A stretch of 64,000 bases of DNA from Bradyrhizobium erythrophlei (lineage in GTDB: Bacteria; Pseudomonadota; Alphaproteobacteria; Rhizobiales; Xanthobacteraceae). The stretch spans positions 1,849,501 to 1,913,500 of the forward strand of contig FSRD01000001.1 of the NCBI GenBank assembly GCA_900129675.1. The letters run 5' to 3'. Every line of letters begins with the position of its first letter. Positions within the stretch are counted from its first letter, which is position 1. Below, piece by piece: positions 12,566 through 20,054 of the stretch. Below the pieces are notes generated by a model. It worked only from the letters and a program-made list of their open reading frames with translations, had not been told where the DNA came from and made no database searches. The translations under genes were made by a program, and so were the position numbers.

Positions 12566-12596
12566 AAAAAAGAGCGGGTCCGGGGGGGCCCACTCT
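12566..12596 (-). terminator. Terminator-like hairpin in the rimP-nusA-infB leader
   Basis: On the minus strand AGAGTGGG, a 10-nt loop, and CCCGCTCT (8 bp with one G-T pair) are followed by TTTTTTATT. This has the form of an intrinsic terminator, yet no gene ends upstream on that strand: the neighbouring gene is the divergent DUF2336 gene. It is therefore best read as an attenuator in the 5' leader of the rimP operon, or as the end of a short leader RNA. Confidence 0.65.
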
Positions 12597-12786
12597 CAAT
12601 ACGCGATCGTATGAGAACCATAAGTTGCCGCGGATATAGCGGTTTTCCCGCAATCCGGCAAGGCCCGGGACCCCGTCAAAAGCGATTTTACATCCACCTC
12701 CGAAGCGATGCAAACCTAACCCTTCATTCACCAACCGCGCCTAGATTGCCGCAAAACCAGCCAATGCGGCCGGTTTAGGTAGGTTT

Positions 12787-13869
12787 ATGACAACAGCGAC
12801 CACGCTGATCCCCGGACTCGACGAGATCGTCCGAGGAGGCGACCCCAAACGCCGCGCCGATGCCGCGCGCCGGATCAGCGAACTGTTCCTGCAGGGCGCA
12901 GCGACTTTCCGCGCCGATCACATCGATCTGTTCGATGGCGTTCTGACCAGTCTGGTCCCGCACGCCGAATTCGCCGCGCGCGCCGATCTGGCCGAGCGGC
13001 TGTCGCTGCTTGCCAACGCGCCGCGCGGGCTGGTCGGGCAACTCGCGCATGAAGACGAAATCGCGATCGCGGGGCCGTTGCTGCGCCGCTCGCCCGTCAT
13101 CGATGAGCAGGTGCTGATCGAAATCGCGGCGGCAAAGGGCCAGGGCCATCTGCTGGCGATGTCGGAGCGCCCGGCGCTTTCACCCGCTCTCACCGACGTC
13201 ATCGTGCGCCGCGGCGATCGCGACGTCGTCCACCGCGCGGCACGCAATGCCGGTGCACAGTTCTCGTCATTGGGCTATTCGACGCTGATCAAGCGTGCCG
13301 GCCAAGACGGCGTGCTGACGCTTGCGGTCGGCCAGCGCGACGATCTGTCGGCCGAGCAATTGAAGGATCTGCTGGCCGGTTCGATCGATGCCGTTCGCCG
13401 CCGCCTGTTCGATGTCGTCAAGCCCGCACGACAATCGGCGATCAAGCGGGCGATGAGCGAAATCTCAGGCTTAACCGAGCGGGTCGAGAGCCAGCGCGAT
13501 TTCGCGCCGGCCCAGCGCGCGGTGCTGGCGTTGCACAAGGCCGGCGAACTGAACGAGAGCGCGCTGCTCGGCTTTGCCAAATCCTACAAATACGAGGAAT
13601 CGGTTGCGGCGCTCTCCGCCATGACCGGCGTGAAAATCGCAACGTTGGACCGCCTGATTGCCGGCGAGCGCTACGATCCGATCCTGATCGCCGGCAAGGC
13701 GGTCGGCCTCGAATGGGCGACCGTGCGTGCGCTGATCCTGCTTCGGCTGGGCCCGAACCGGGTGGCGTCGCCGGCCGACATCGAAAGCGCGCGCGTGAAT
13801 TTCGCGCGCCTGATGCCGTCGACCGCCGAGCGTGTCGTCGGCTTCTGGAAGCTCCGTCCGTCGGGGTGA
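12787..13869 (+). CDS. DUF2336 domain protein
   Basis: A 360-residue, mostly helical protein of the DUF2336 type, known almost only from alphaproteobacteria. Signs are the VRGGDPKRRADAARRISELF start, repeated helical pairs with R-DLAERLS-L-NAPRGLVGQLA and DEIAIAGPLLRRSPVIDE, and VIVRRGDRDVVHRAARNAGAQFS. No catalytic motif or membrane segment is visible. It is divergent from rimP and convergent with trmB. Its function is unknown; a helical-repeat scaffold is only a guess from the pattern. Confidence 0.8.
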   Translation: MTTATTLIPGLDEIVRGGDPKRRADAARRISELFLQGAATFRADHIDLFDGVLTSLVPHAEFAARADLAERLSLLANAPRGLVGQLAHEDEIAIAGPLLRRSPVIDEQVLIEIAAAKGQGHLLAMSERPALSPALTDVIVRRGDRDVVHRAARNAGAQFSSLGYSTLIKRAGQDGVLTLAVGQRDDLSAEQLKDLLAGSIDAVRRRLFDVVKPARQSAIKRAMSEISGLTERVESQRDFAPAQRAVLALHKAGELNESALLGFAKSYKYEESVAALSAMTGVKIATLDRLIAGERYDPILIAGKAVGLEWATVRALILLRLGPNRVASPADIESARVNFARLMPSTAERVVGFWKLRPSG

Positions 13870-13908
13870 TACTTTCATCTGGAATTGCTGGCCAACACTA
13901 GCCTCTTT

Positions 13909-13997
13909 CGTCATGGCCGGGCTTGTCCCGGCCATCCACGTCTTACTTTCCAACGTTGAGCAAGACGTGGATGCCCGGGTCAAGCCCGGGCATGACG
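13909..13997. repeat. Palindromic extragenic repeat (CGTCATGGCCGGGCTT type)
   Basis: The left arm (CGTCATGGCCGGGCTTG.CCC, CCATCCACGTCTT) and right arm (AAGACGTGGATGCCCGGG, CAAGCCCGGGCATGACG) form a nearly complete dyad of 89 bp. It fills the gap between the convergent DUF2336 and trmB genes and could act as a two-way terminator. Partial relatives lie at 25138 and 31003. Confidence 0.8.
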
Positions 13998-14000
13998 AGT

Positions 14001-14741
14001 TCAAACCCTTCGAAACCGCAGATACGCGGCTTTCCGCCCCTCGCGCTCGGCTTTGCGTCCGTAGCGCGTCATGGTGTAGCCGGCCCAGGGCGAATGCCAA
14101 TCCGCGGCGCGCTCTGCCGTCCACAAAAACTCCGGCGAGCGCAACAAATGCGCCAGCGTCCACGCGCAATAGTCGTCGATATCGCTGACAAAACGAAATT
14201 CGCCGTGCGGCTTGAGGATGCGCGCCATCGCCGCAACCGTCGCGTCCTGCACGAAGCGCCGCTTCCAGTGCCGCCGCTTCGGCCAGGGATCGGGATGGAT
14301 CAGGTCGATCCGGGCCATCGATCCCTGCGGCGCCCACGCCACCAGTTCGGCGGCGTCGCCGGCGTAAAGCCGGATGTTTCTGATGTTGGCGGCCTCGATC
14401 TGCGTCAGGATCTTGGCCATGCCGTTGACATAGGGCTCGCAGCCGATGAACCCGATCGTAGGAAACGCCCGCGCCTCCGCGATCAGGTGCTCGCCGCCGC
14501 CGAATCCGATTTCGAGCCTGATATCGTCGAGCGGCATCTCGAAGAGATCGGCCAGATTGGCCGGCGCGGGGCTGCCGATATCGAGCGCCAGCTGCGGCAG
14601 CAGATGCGCGATCAGGTCGGCCTGGTGGATGCGCAGCTTGTGACCCTTGCGGCGGCCGAAGAACGAACCGCGCCCGTGAGCGGCGGCGCCGTCGTCAGAC
14701 GGGGTTTCGCGATCTTCGGGATCGCCAGGCAACGCGCTCAT
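14001..14741 (-). CDS. trmB: tRNA (guanine-N7-)-methyltransferase
   Basis: Makes m7G46 in the tRNA variable loop using SAM. The 246 residues show the SAM-binding IRLEIGFGGGEHL motif, FIGCEPYVNGMAKIL, the GDAAEL segment and the diagnostic IHPDPWPKRRHWKRR block, ending in an RKAYLRFRR-like tail with DWHSPWAGYTMTRYGRKAEREGR. The start overlaps the upstream M20 peptidase stop by 4 nt. Confidence 0.95.
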   Translation of the reverse strand: MSALPGDPEDRETPSDDGAAAHGRGSFFGRRKGHKLRIHQADLIAHLLPQLALDIGSPAPANLADLFEMPLDDIRLEIGFGGGEHLIAEARAFPTIGFIGCEPYVNGMAKILTQIEAANIRNIRLYAGDAAELVAWAPQGSMARIDLIHPDPWPKRRHWKRRFVQDATVAAMARILKPHGEFRFVSDIDDYCAWTLAHLLRSPEFLWTAERAADWHSPWAGYTMTRYGRKAEREGRKAAYLRFRRV

Positions 14742-15871
14742 CGCAGCGTCTGGTACAGCCGATGCAGCAGCCGCGCCCGCGGCTCGATCGATGAAATGTA
14801 CATCTGTTCGTAATGGGTGTGCGCGCCCTTGCCGTCGACGCCGAGGCCGTCGAGGGTTGCGGTATGAGGTGCGGTGAAATTGCCGTCGGAGCCGCCGCCG
14901 GTCGCTGTATCCACCAGATCGAAGCCGATTTCGGCCGCGAGCGTTTTTGCATGCTCGTAGAGCGCGGCGCCGGCGTTGCCCTTTTCGTAAGGCGGCCGGT
15001 TCAATTCGCCCGTCACCTTGACGGTGACGCCGTCGGTGCGTGATTTCAAACCGAGGATTTTCGGTACCAGCTCGTCGGAATCGGCAATGGTCGGCACGCG
15101 CATGTCGACCTCGGCATAGGCCTCCTCCGCTATCACGTTCGGCCTGGTGCCGCCCCTGACCACGCCGACATTGACGGTGATGCCGCGCTTGAGATCGTTC
15201 ATCGCCTCCAGCGTCTGAATGACGTTGCCGAGTTCGCGGATGGCGCTGCGGCCGTCACCCGGCCGGGTGCCGGCATGGGAAGGCACGCCCCTGATGAAAA
15301 CCTCGAAGCGGCCGACGCCCTTGCGTCCGGTGACGATTTTTCCGCCGTCGCGCGCGGGTTCGGTCACCAGCACATATTTCGCTTTGCGTCCCTCGGCTTC
15401 GATCAGCGCCCGCGAGGTCGGGCTGCCGATTTCTTCATCGGAGACGTAGAGCTGGGTCACGCCAAGCGGCGAGCGCGCGTCATTGGCGCAAACCTGCCGG
15501 AAGGCGTGGTAGGCGAGATAGGCTCCGCCCTTCATGTCGTAGATGCCGGGGCCGAACGCGACGTCGCCCTCGATCTTGAACGGCAGCCGTTCGATGAATC
15601 CCATTGGATGAACCGTATCGAGGTGACTCAGCACCAGGATTCCCGGCTCGTTCTGGCCCCATGCCGAACGCGCGACGAGATGGTCGCCGCATCCGCTTTG
15701 GCCCGCGATCCGCTCGACGGTCGCGGGCAGGTCGCGATAGCCCAAAGCGACGAGGTCGGCGAGCTTGTTGACCTGCTCGGGCGCGTCGGTCGGCGTCTCG
15801 ATCTCGACCCAGCGGCGGATCCCGTCGAGGATCGATCCGGGATCGAAGGAACTGGCTGACGTGGTTGTCAT
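14738..15871 (-). CDS. M20 family metallopeptidase, glutamate carboxypeptidase type
   Basis: A zinc-dependent exopeptidase of the CPG2-like M20 group, 377 residues. Metal and catalytic motifs are intact: SHLDTVHP (His83, Asp85), GPGIYDMKGG (Asp112), SDEEIGS (catalytic Glu and metal Glu) and GGGSDGN near the C-terminus; a lid/dimerisation domain sits at about 190-295 with RGVPSHAGTRPGDGRSA. No signal peptide is seen, so it is probably cytoplasmic. The substrate is not deducible (folate/glutamyl peptides are typical). It is coupled to trmB by a 4-nt overlap, and occupies the place where metK is often found in related genomes. Confidence 0.85.
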   Translation of the reverse strand: MTTTSASSFDPGSILDGIRRWVEIETPTDAPEQVNKLADLVALGYRDLPATVERIAGQSGCGDHLVARSAWGQNEPGILVLSHLDTVHPMGFIERLPFKIEGDVAFGPGIYDMKGGAYLAYHAFRQVCANDARSPLGVTQLYVSDEEIGSPTSRALIEAEGRKAKYVLVTEPARDGGKIVTGRKGVGRFEVFIRGVPSHAGTRPGDGRSAIRELGNVIQTLEAMNDLKRGITVNVGVVRGGTRPNVIAEEAYAEVDMRVPTIADSDELVPKILGLKSRTDGVTVKVTGELNRPPYEKGNAGAALYEHAKTLAAEIGFDLVDTATGGGSDGNFTAPHTATLDGLGVDGKGAHTHYEQMYISSIEPRARLLHRLYQTLR

Positions 15872-15940
15872 CGGTGCATTTTGCCTAAAAACAATTCAAC
15901 CCTGATTCTTGTTTGACGCGTTTTCTACCGCAGATAAGTC

Positions 15941-15955
15941 TACGCAATCTGCGTA
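15941..15955. promoter_or_regulatory. Short perfect dyad upstream of the M20 peptidase gene
   Basis: TACGCA-ATC-TGCGTA, 6-bp arms with a 3-bp spacer, lies about 70 bp before the peptidase start in a 190-bp gap. The form fits a small operator half-site pair, but no regulator can be assigned. Confidence 0.35.
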
Positions 15956-16065
15956 AACTTGATTGCTTATGCGAACCGGTAGCCACTTGGCTCGAAAACG
16001 CTCCAATGTCATGCGCCGAGGCCTGCCTGCGCGTCAATTGCCACGTCAGGGGATGACAGCCGATC

Positions 16066-16482
16066 TCAGCGCTCGTCGGGGCCGTCGCGCGCGGCGATCT
16101 GTTCGACCAGTTCGACGATGCTGCGGCGGAGCTTGGCGTCGCTGATGCGCGTGAACGCGCGCGTCAGAGCCAGGCCTTCCGAGGTTGCAAGAAAATCGGA
16201 AACATAGGCCGGCGAAGTGCCCTCGCTGAAGCCGTCGCTGTTGACCGCCCCGCTCGGGCCGCCATCGAACAGAAAGGAAACCGGCACCTGCAATATTTCG
16301 GAGATCTGCTGCAGGCGGCTGGCGCCGACCCGGTTGGTGCCCTTTTCGTACTTCTGAACCTGCTGGAAGGTGAGGCCCAGTGCTTCGCCAAGCTTTTCCT
16401 GGCTCATGCCCAGCATGATGCGCCGCATGCGAACACGGCTGCCGACATATTTGTCAACAGGGTTGGGCGCTTTGGTCGACAT
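16066..16482 (-). CDS. XRE-family transcriptional regulator, PraR/PhrR-like
   Basis: A 138-residue DNA-binding protein. The helix-turn-helix (about residues 10-65) reads DKYVGSRVRMRRIMLGMSQE, KLGEALGLTFQQVQKYEKGT and NRVGASRLQQISEILQVPVS, which is strikingly like rhizobial PraR/PhrR regulators known from quorum-sensing, biofilm and acid-response work. The tail (GLALTRAFTRISDAKLRRSIVELVEQIA) is also conserved in that group. The ATG at 16482 has AGGAG 8 nt upstream; a GTG at 16491 is an alternative. A perfect 8-bp dyad lies 30-60 bp upstream and may be its own operator. The symbol is withheld because the orthology was not tested. Confidence 0.85.
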   Translation of the reverse strand: MSTKAPNPVDKYVGSRVRMRRIMLGMSQEKLGEALGLTFQQVQKYEKGTNRVGASRLQQISEILQVPVSFLFDGGPSGAVNSDGFSEGTSPAYVSDFLATSEGLALTRAFTRISDAKLRRSIVELVEQIAARDGPDER

Positions 16483-16512
16483 CTCCAACACTCCTAGGAG
16501 GCGCCCAGAGAA

Positions 16513-16542
16513 TGAGGCATGACGAACGCGAAGTATGCCTCA
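16513..16542. promoter_or_regulatory. 8-bp dyad in the promoter region of the praR-like gene
   Basis: TGAGGCAT and ATGCCTCA are perfect reverse complements with a 14-bp spacer, so the half-site centres are 22 bp apart, about two helical turns. There is no T tract. It lies between lnt (3' side) and the praR-like start, so it could be an operator for autoregulation; a poor terminator is the alternative. Confidence 0.4.
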
Positions 16543-16721
16543 GGCGCCAGTATCGTCAAATCCTGCTCGGAGGATCGGGAAGCATGCGGATGAGCAATGA
16601 ACTGACTGGCTTCTGTTCTTGATTGAAACCCCAGAATGCGAAGTACACGGACAGTCTGTCAACCCGTGGGTTCGTGCATGCCGGAATTTCCACACCGGCA
16701 ACGTTCGGCAATATCACGGTG

Positions 16722-18332
16722 TCAGGAATTTCGTCGCGAAATCCTGCGCCGGATGACAAGTAACAAAGCGGCAACCACAATTGTGGCAGCCGGAATATCG
16801 CCGGTGCGCGCATAAACCGTCGGCGGAATTGCGGCAGGCAGGCTGGCATCCAGTACGCCTTCGATGCCAAGATCGAGCCGTGCGACAATACGTCCCTCCG
16901 GATCGATGACCGCGGAAATGCCGGTGTTGGCTGCACGAACAACCGGCAACCCTTCTTCGATCGCGCGCAGGCGGGCCTGCTGCAGATGCTGATAGGGCCC
17001 CGTTGAAATTCCGAACCAGCCGTCATTGGTCAGGTTGACGATCCAGCCGGGTCGATCGTCGCGCGCCGAAAGGTTGCCGGGAAAAATCGCTTCGTAACAG
17101 ATCAACGGCAGCACGCGGGGCGCGTCCGGTATTTCCATCGAGCGGCGGCGCGTGCCTGGAATGAATCCACCCTGAACTTTCGTGAGCTGCACGAAGCCGA
17201 GTTTTTCCATCAAGTCCTGAAACGGCAAATATTCGCCGAACGGCACCAGATGCAGCTTGTCGTAGACCGACAATACGCTGCCATCATGGTCGATGACATA
17301 AATCGAGTTGTAGGCGCGCGTGATGCGGACGCCGGACGGAACGTCAGGCGCGCGCACCGAGCCGGTGATCAGCACGGTGCCCTTGGGCAGCAAACCGGCG
17401 ATCTGCGCCATCGCATCGGCTTCGCGCGTCAGGAAGAACGGGAAGGCCGATTCCGGCCAGATCAGGATGTGCGCATCGCGCACGCCGGTGGATTGCGGCC
17501 CGGACGCGCGGTCGGACAGCGTCAGGTATTTTTGCATCACGTCCGCCTTGGCGGCGTAGTTGAAGCGGACGTCCTGCTGCAGATTGGGCTGCATGATGCG
17601 CAGCTTGACCTTCGTCATCGCGGTCGGCAGCAGCGTCAGGCGGACGGCGCCGAAAATCCCCATGACGACGAGCAGCAGCAGCGCCGTCACCGGCGCGATC
17701 CAGGGCTTTCGTCCGCGCGAACTGCCGTCGATCAAAACGGCCGGGCTGGCGAAGATCGCAACGATCAGGAACGTCATGCCCCACAGCCCGATCAGCGAGG
17801 CGGTCTGGGCCAGCGCCAGCGGCTCCGTCAGTGCGTAGCCGAATGCATTCCACGGAAATCCGGTCAGCACATGGCCGCGCAGCCACTCACTTGCCGTCAG
17901 GCTGATCGCGAGCGCGAGCAGACGCGACGCATCCCGGGTCCAGAGCAGGCGCGCCAGCCCGAAGCCGAACGCGGTGAACAAGGCGAGATAGGCCGGCAGG
18001 CCCAGCACCGCGAACGGCATCAGCCAGGCGAAGGTCGGCGCATCGACCAGGAAGGCGTAGCCGATCCAGTAAAGCCCCGGCACGAAATAGCCGAGCCCGA
18101 ACCAGAAGCCCGTCATCGCCGCCGCCGGCACTCCGCGCCATCGCCCGGCCGCGGCGCCGTCGATCAGCCAGACCGCGACCGGAAAGGTCAGGAACAACAC
18201 CGGCCATGCATTGAACGGCGCCATCGCCAGCGCCGACAATGCGCCGGCGGCCAGCGCGATGGCGGCGCGCTTCCATCCCCAGGTCAGGATGATCGCGAGA
18301 ACGGCGGTGCGGAATTTTTTGGCGGATATCAC
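16722..18332 (-). CDS. lnt: Apolipoprotein N-acyltransferase
   Basis: An inner-membrane enzyme that adds the third acyl chain to the N-terminal Cys of lipoproteins. The 536 residues have about six N-terminal membrane segments (20-235), a periplasmic nitrilase-like domain (about 240-500) and one C-terminal membrane segment. The catalytic triad is visible: Glu294 (IWPESAFPF), Lys359 (YDKLHLVPFGEY) and Cys412 (ICYEAIFP). The start overlaps the corC stop by 4 nt, placing it last in the miaB-phoH-ybeY-corC-lnt chain. Confidence 0.96.
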   Translation of the reverse strand: MISAKKFRTAVLAIILTWGWKRAAIALAAGALSALAMAPFNAWPVLFLTFPVAVWLIDGAAAGRWRGVPAAAMTGFWFGLGYFVPGLYWIGYAFLVDAPTFAWLMPFAVLGLPAYLALFTAFGFGLARLLWTRDASRLLALAISLTASEWLRGHVLTGFPWNAFGYALTEPLALAQTASLIGLWGMTFLIVAIFASPAVLIDGSSRGRKPWIAPVTALLLLVVMGIFGAVRLTLLPTAMTKVKLRIMQPNLQQDVRFNYAAKADVMQKYLTLSDRASGPQSTGVRDAHILIWPESAFPFFLTREADAMAQIAGLLPKGTVLITGSVRAPDVPSGVRITRAYNSIYVIDHDGSVLSVYDKLHLVPFGEYLPFQDLMEKLGFVQLTKVQGGFIPGTRRRSMEIPDAPRVLPLICYEAIFPGNLSARDDRPGWIVNLTNDGWFGISTGPYQHLQQARLRAIEEGLPVVRAANTGISAVIDPEGRIVARLDLGIEGVLDASLPAAIPPTVYARTGDIPAATIVVAALLLVIRRRISRRNS

Positions 18333-19444
18333 TGCGAACCGGCTCCATCGCCGGGCGGCGGCGCGTTGTCATTGGCCTGCGGCGTGTTGCCGTCGGGGGA
18401 AGCTTCGCGGCGGCGGCTTTCGCGCTGCGTGCGCGCCGCGGGACGCTCCTTGCGGATCGCGATGCGCAGGCGCTTGACGCGTCTCGGATCGGCATCGAGC
18501 ACTTCGATCTCGAACTGGCCCGGGCCCGAAATGACCTCGCCGCGCACCGGCAGGCGGCCGACCTGCGACACCAGATAGCCGCCGAGGGTCGCGACTTCGT
18601 CGCTGGCTTCGCCGGTGATGAAATCCTCGCCGATCACCGAACGGGCGTCGTCGAGGCTGGCGCGGGCGTCCGCGATGAAGGAATTGTCGGCCTGCCGCAC
18701 GATCGCCGGCGGCTCGTCGCTGTCATGCTCGTCGTCGATTTCGCCGACGATCTGTTCGACGATGTCCTCGATCGACACCAGACCGTCGGTGCCGCCATAT
18801 TCGTCGACCACCAGCGCCAGATGGATCCGCGAGGCCTGCATCTGCGCCAGCAAATCGATCGCCCGCATCGACGGCGGCACGAAAAGCAGCTTGCGGATGA
18901 TGTTGGCCTCGGCGAGCGGCAACGCCAGATCGACGGCGCGCAAATCGAGCCCGGCCGGGAACGGCTTCTTGCGCCTGGTCTTGCCGGGTTCGCCGACCCG
19001 CGCCCGCGCGGTCATGAACGCCAGGAGGTCGCGGATGTGAACGATGCCTTCGGGATCGTCGAGGGTTTCGTTGTAGACGACGAGGCGCGAATGCGCCGCG
19101 CTCTCGAACAGGCTCATCAGTTCGCCGAGCGGAATGTCGCGCTTGACCGCGACGATGTCGGCGCGATGCACCATCACGTCGGCGATCCGCCGTTCGTGCA
19201 GGCCGAGGATATTGCGCAGCATGGTGCGCTCGACGGCCGAAAAGCCCACCTCGTCGGGCTGCGAGGCATCGAGCACGACCTGCAGATCGTCGCGGACCGA
19301 TCCCGGCTTCCAGCCGAACAGCGTGCGGATCGCCCGCGTCAGCCAGTTTTCGGCGGTCGGGCGCAACACCTCGCCTTCCGGCACCACGGCGGGCAGATTG
19401 CGCGTGTTGCGCGGGTTGTCATGGATCGGATCGGAGTCCGGCAT
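18329..19444 (-). CDS. CBS-pair/CorC_HlyC transporter-associated domain protein
   Basis: A cytoplasmic protein of the CorC/TlyC ('hemolysin C') type, 371 residues from the chosen ATG. It has a tandem CBS pair (about 85-215: VMVHRADIVAVKRD and FVPPSMRAIDLLAQMQASRIHLALVVDEYGGTDG with the usual DEYG-T-G-V-IEDI-E-IVG-I-DE) and a C-terminal CorC_HlyC domain (about 235-320: FIADARASLDD to LPVRGEVI). CorC is linked to Mg/Co efflux in E. coli. The ATG at 19444 is 1 nt after the ybeY stop; the frame is open 9 codons further upstream. The tail is rich in Arg, Pro and Asn. Confidence 0.9.
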   Translation of the reverse strand: MPDSDPIHDNPRNTRNLPAVVPEGEVLRPTAENWLTRAIRTLFGWKPGSVRDDLQVVLDASQPDEVGFSAVERTMLRNILGLHERRIADVMVHRADIVAVKRDIPLGELMSLFESAAHSRLVVYNETLDDPEGIVHIRDLLAFMTARARVGEPGKTRRKKPFPAGLDLRAVDLALPLAEANIIRKLLFVPPSMRAIDLLAQMQASRIHLALVVDEYGGTDGLVSIEDIVEQIVGEIDDEHDSDEPPAIVRQADNSFIADARASLDDARSVIGEDFITGEASDEVATLGGYLVSQVGRLPVRGEVISGPGQFEIEVLDADPRRVKRLRIAIRKERPAARTQRESRRREASPDGNTPQANDNAPPPGDGAGSQ

Positions 19445-19445
19445 T

Positions 19446-20054
19446 TCAGTCCATCCGCTCCCGGTCCGCATAGGGATCGGGAATGCCGAGCTGCGCGAGA
19501 ATCTCCCGTTCGAGACTTTCCATGGCTTCGGCGTCGTCGTCCTTTTCGTGATCGTAACCGATCAAATGCAGGAATCCGTGCACAGCGAGGTGGCTCAAAT
19601 GATGATCGAACGGCTTTTGTTCGTCATCGGCCTCCTTGCGCGTCGTCTCAAAGGCGATGGCGATATCGCCGAGCATGCGCGGCGCATCGTCGGGCGCGCC
19701 CGCACCTGTCGGCTGCAGCGCCGGAAACGACAGCACGTTGGTCGGCTTGTCGACGCCGCGCCAATTGCTGTTGAGGGTACGGATGCCGGAATCATCGGTC
19801 AGCATGACCGCGAGCTCGGCGTCGCCGACGCCGGCATCGGCGATCTCGGCCGCAGCGCTGATGGCGCGATGGATCACCGCTTCGGCGTCGGGCTCGGTCT
19901 GCCAGCAGTCAGCGACAACGAGGACTTCGGTGAGGGGGAGAACGGAAGACACGATAGTTCCAGCGGTTTGCGTTCCAGAGTTTGGCGTTCCAGCATTTGG
20001 GTTGCGGCCGGAACCTGCGCGCCGCAGGTCCGCGGCCGAATATTTTGCTATCAA
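19446..20054 (-). CDS. ybeY: rRNA maturation RNase YbeY
   Basis: A zinc endoribonuclease for 16S rRNA 3'-end processing and 70S quality control. The diagnostic motif HLAVHGFLHLIGYDHE supplies the three metal His residues, and N-VLSFP precedes it. The native domain seems to begin at about VSSVLPLTEVLVVADCW, where a GTG (19952) could start translation. The ATG at 20054 adds about 34 residues that contain a three-unit pentapeptide repeat encoded by 15-bp tandem repeats (19957-20001). The ATG overlaps the phoH stop by 4 nt, which favours it; both starts remain possible. Confidence 0.92.
   Translation of the reverse strand: MIAKYSAADLRRAGSGRNPNAGTPNSGTQTAGTIVSSVLPLTEVLVVADCWQTEPDAEAVIHRAISAAAEIADAGVGDAELAVMLTDDSGIRTLNSNWRGVDKPTNVLSFPALQPTGAGAPDDAPRMLGDIAIAFETTRKEADDEQKPFDHHLSHLAVHGFLHLIGYDHEKDDDAEAMESLEREILAQLGIPDPYADRERMD
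19957..20001. repeat. Three tandem 15-bp units in the ybeY 5' end
   Basis: Units GTTCCAGCGGTTTGC, GTTCCAGAGTTTGGC and GTTCCAGCATTTGGG follow one another without gaps. In the ybeY frame they encode N-A-G-T-P, N-S-G-T-Q, T-A-G-T-I type pentapeptides. Because 15 bp is a multiple of three, copy-number change would not break the frame. Confidence 0.8.

Noticed and set aside
12600..12786. Possible tRNA upstream of rimP (as metY in E. coli)
   Set aside because: No T-loop GTTC-A pattern or cloverleaf was found on either strand.
17250..18578. 442-codon plus-strand open frame
   Set aside because: Antisense shadow of lnt and the start of the corC-like gene.
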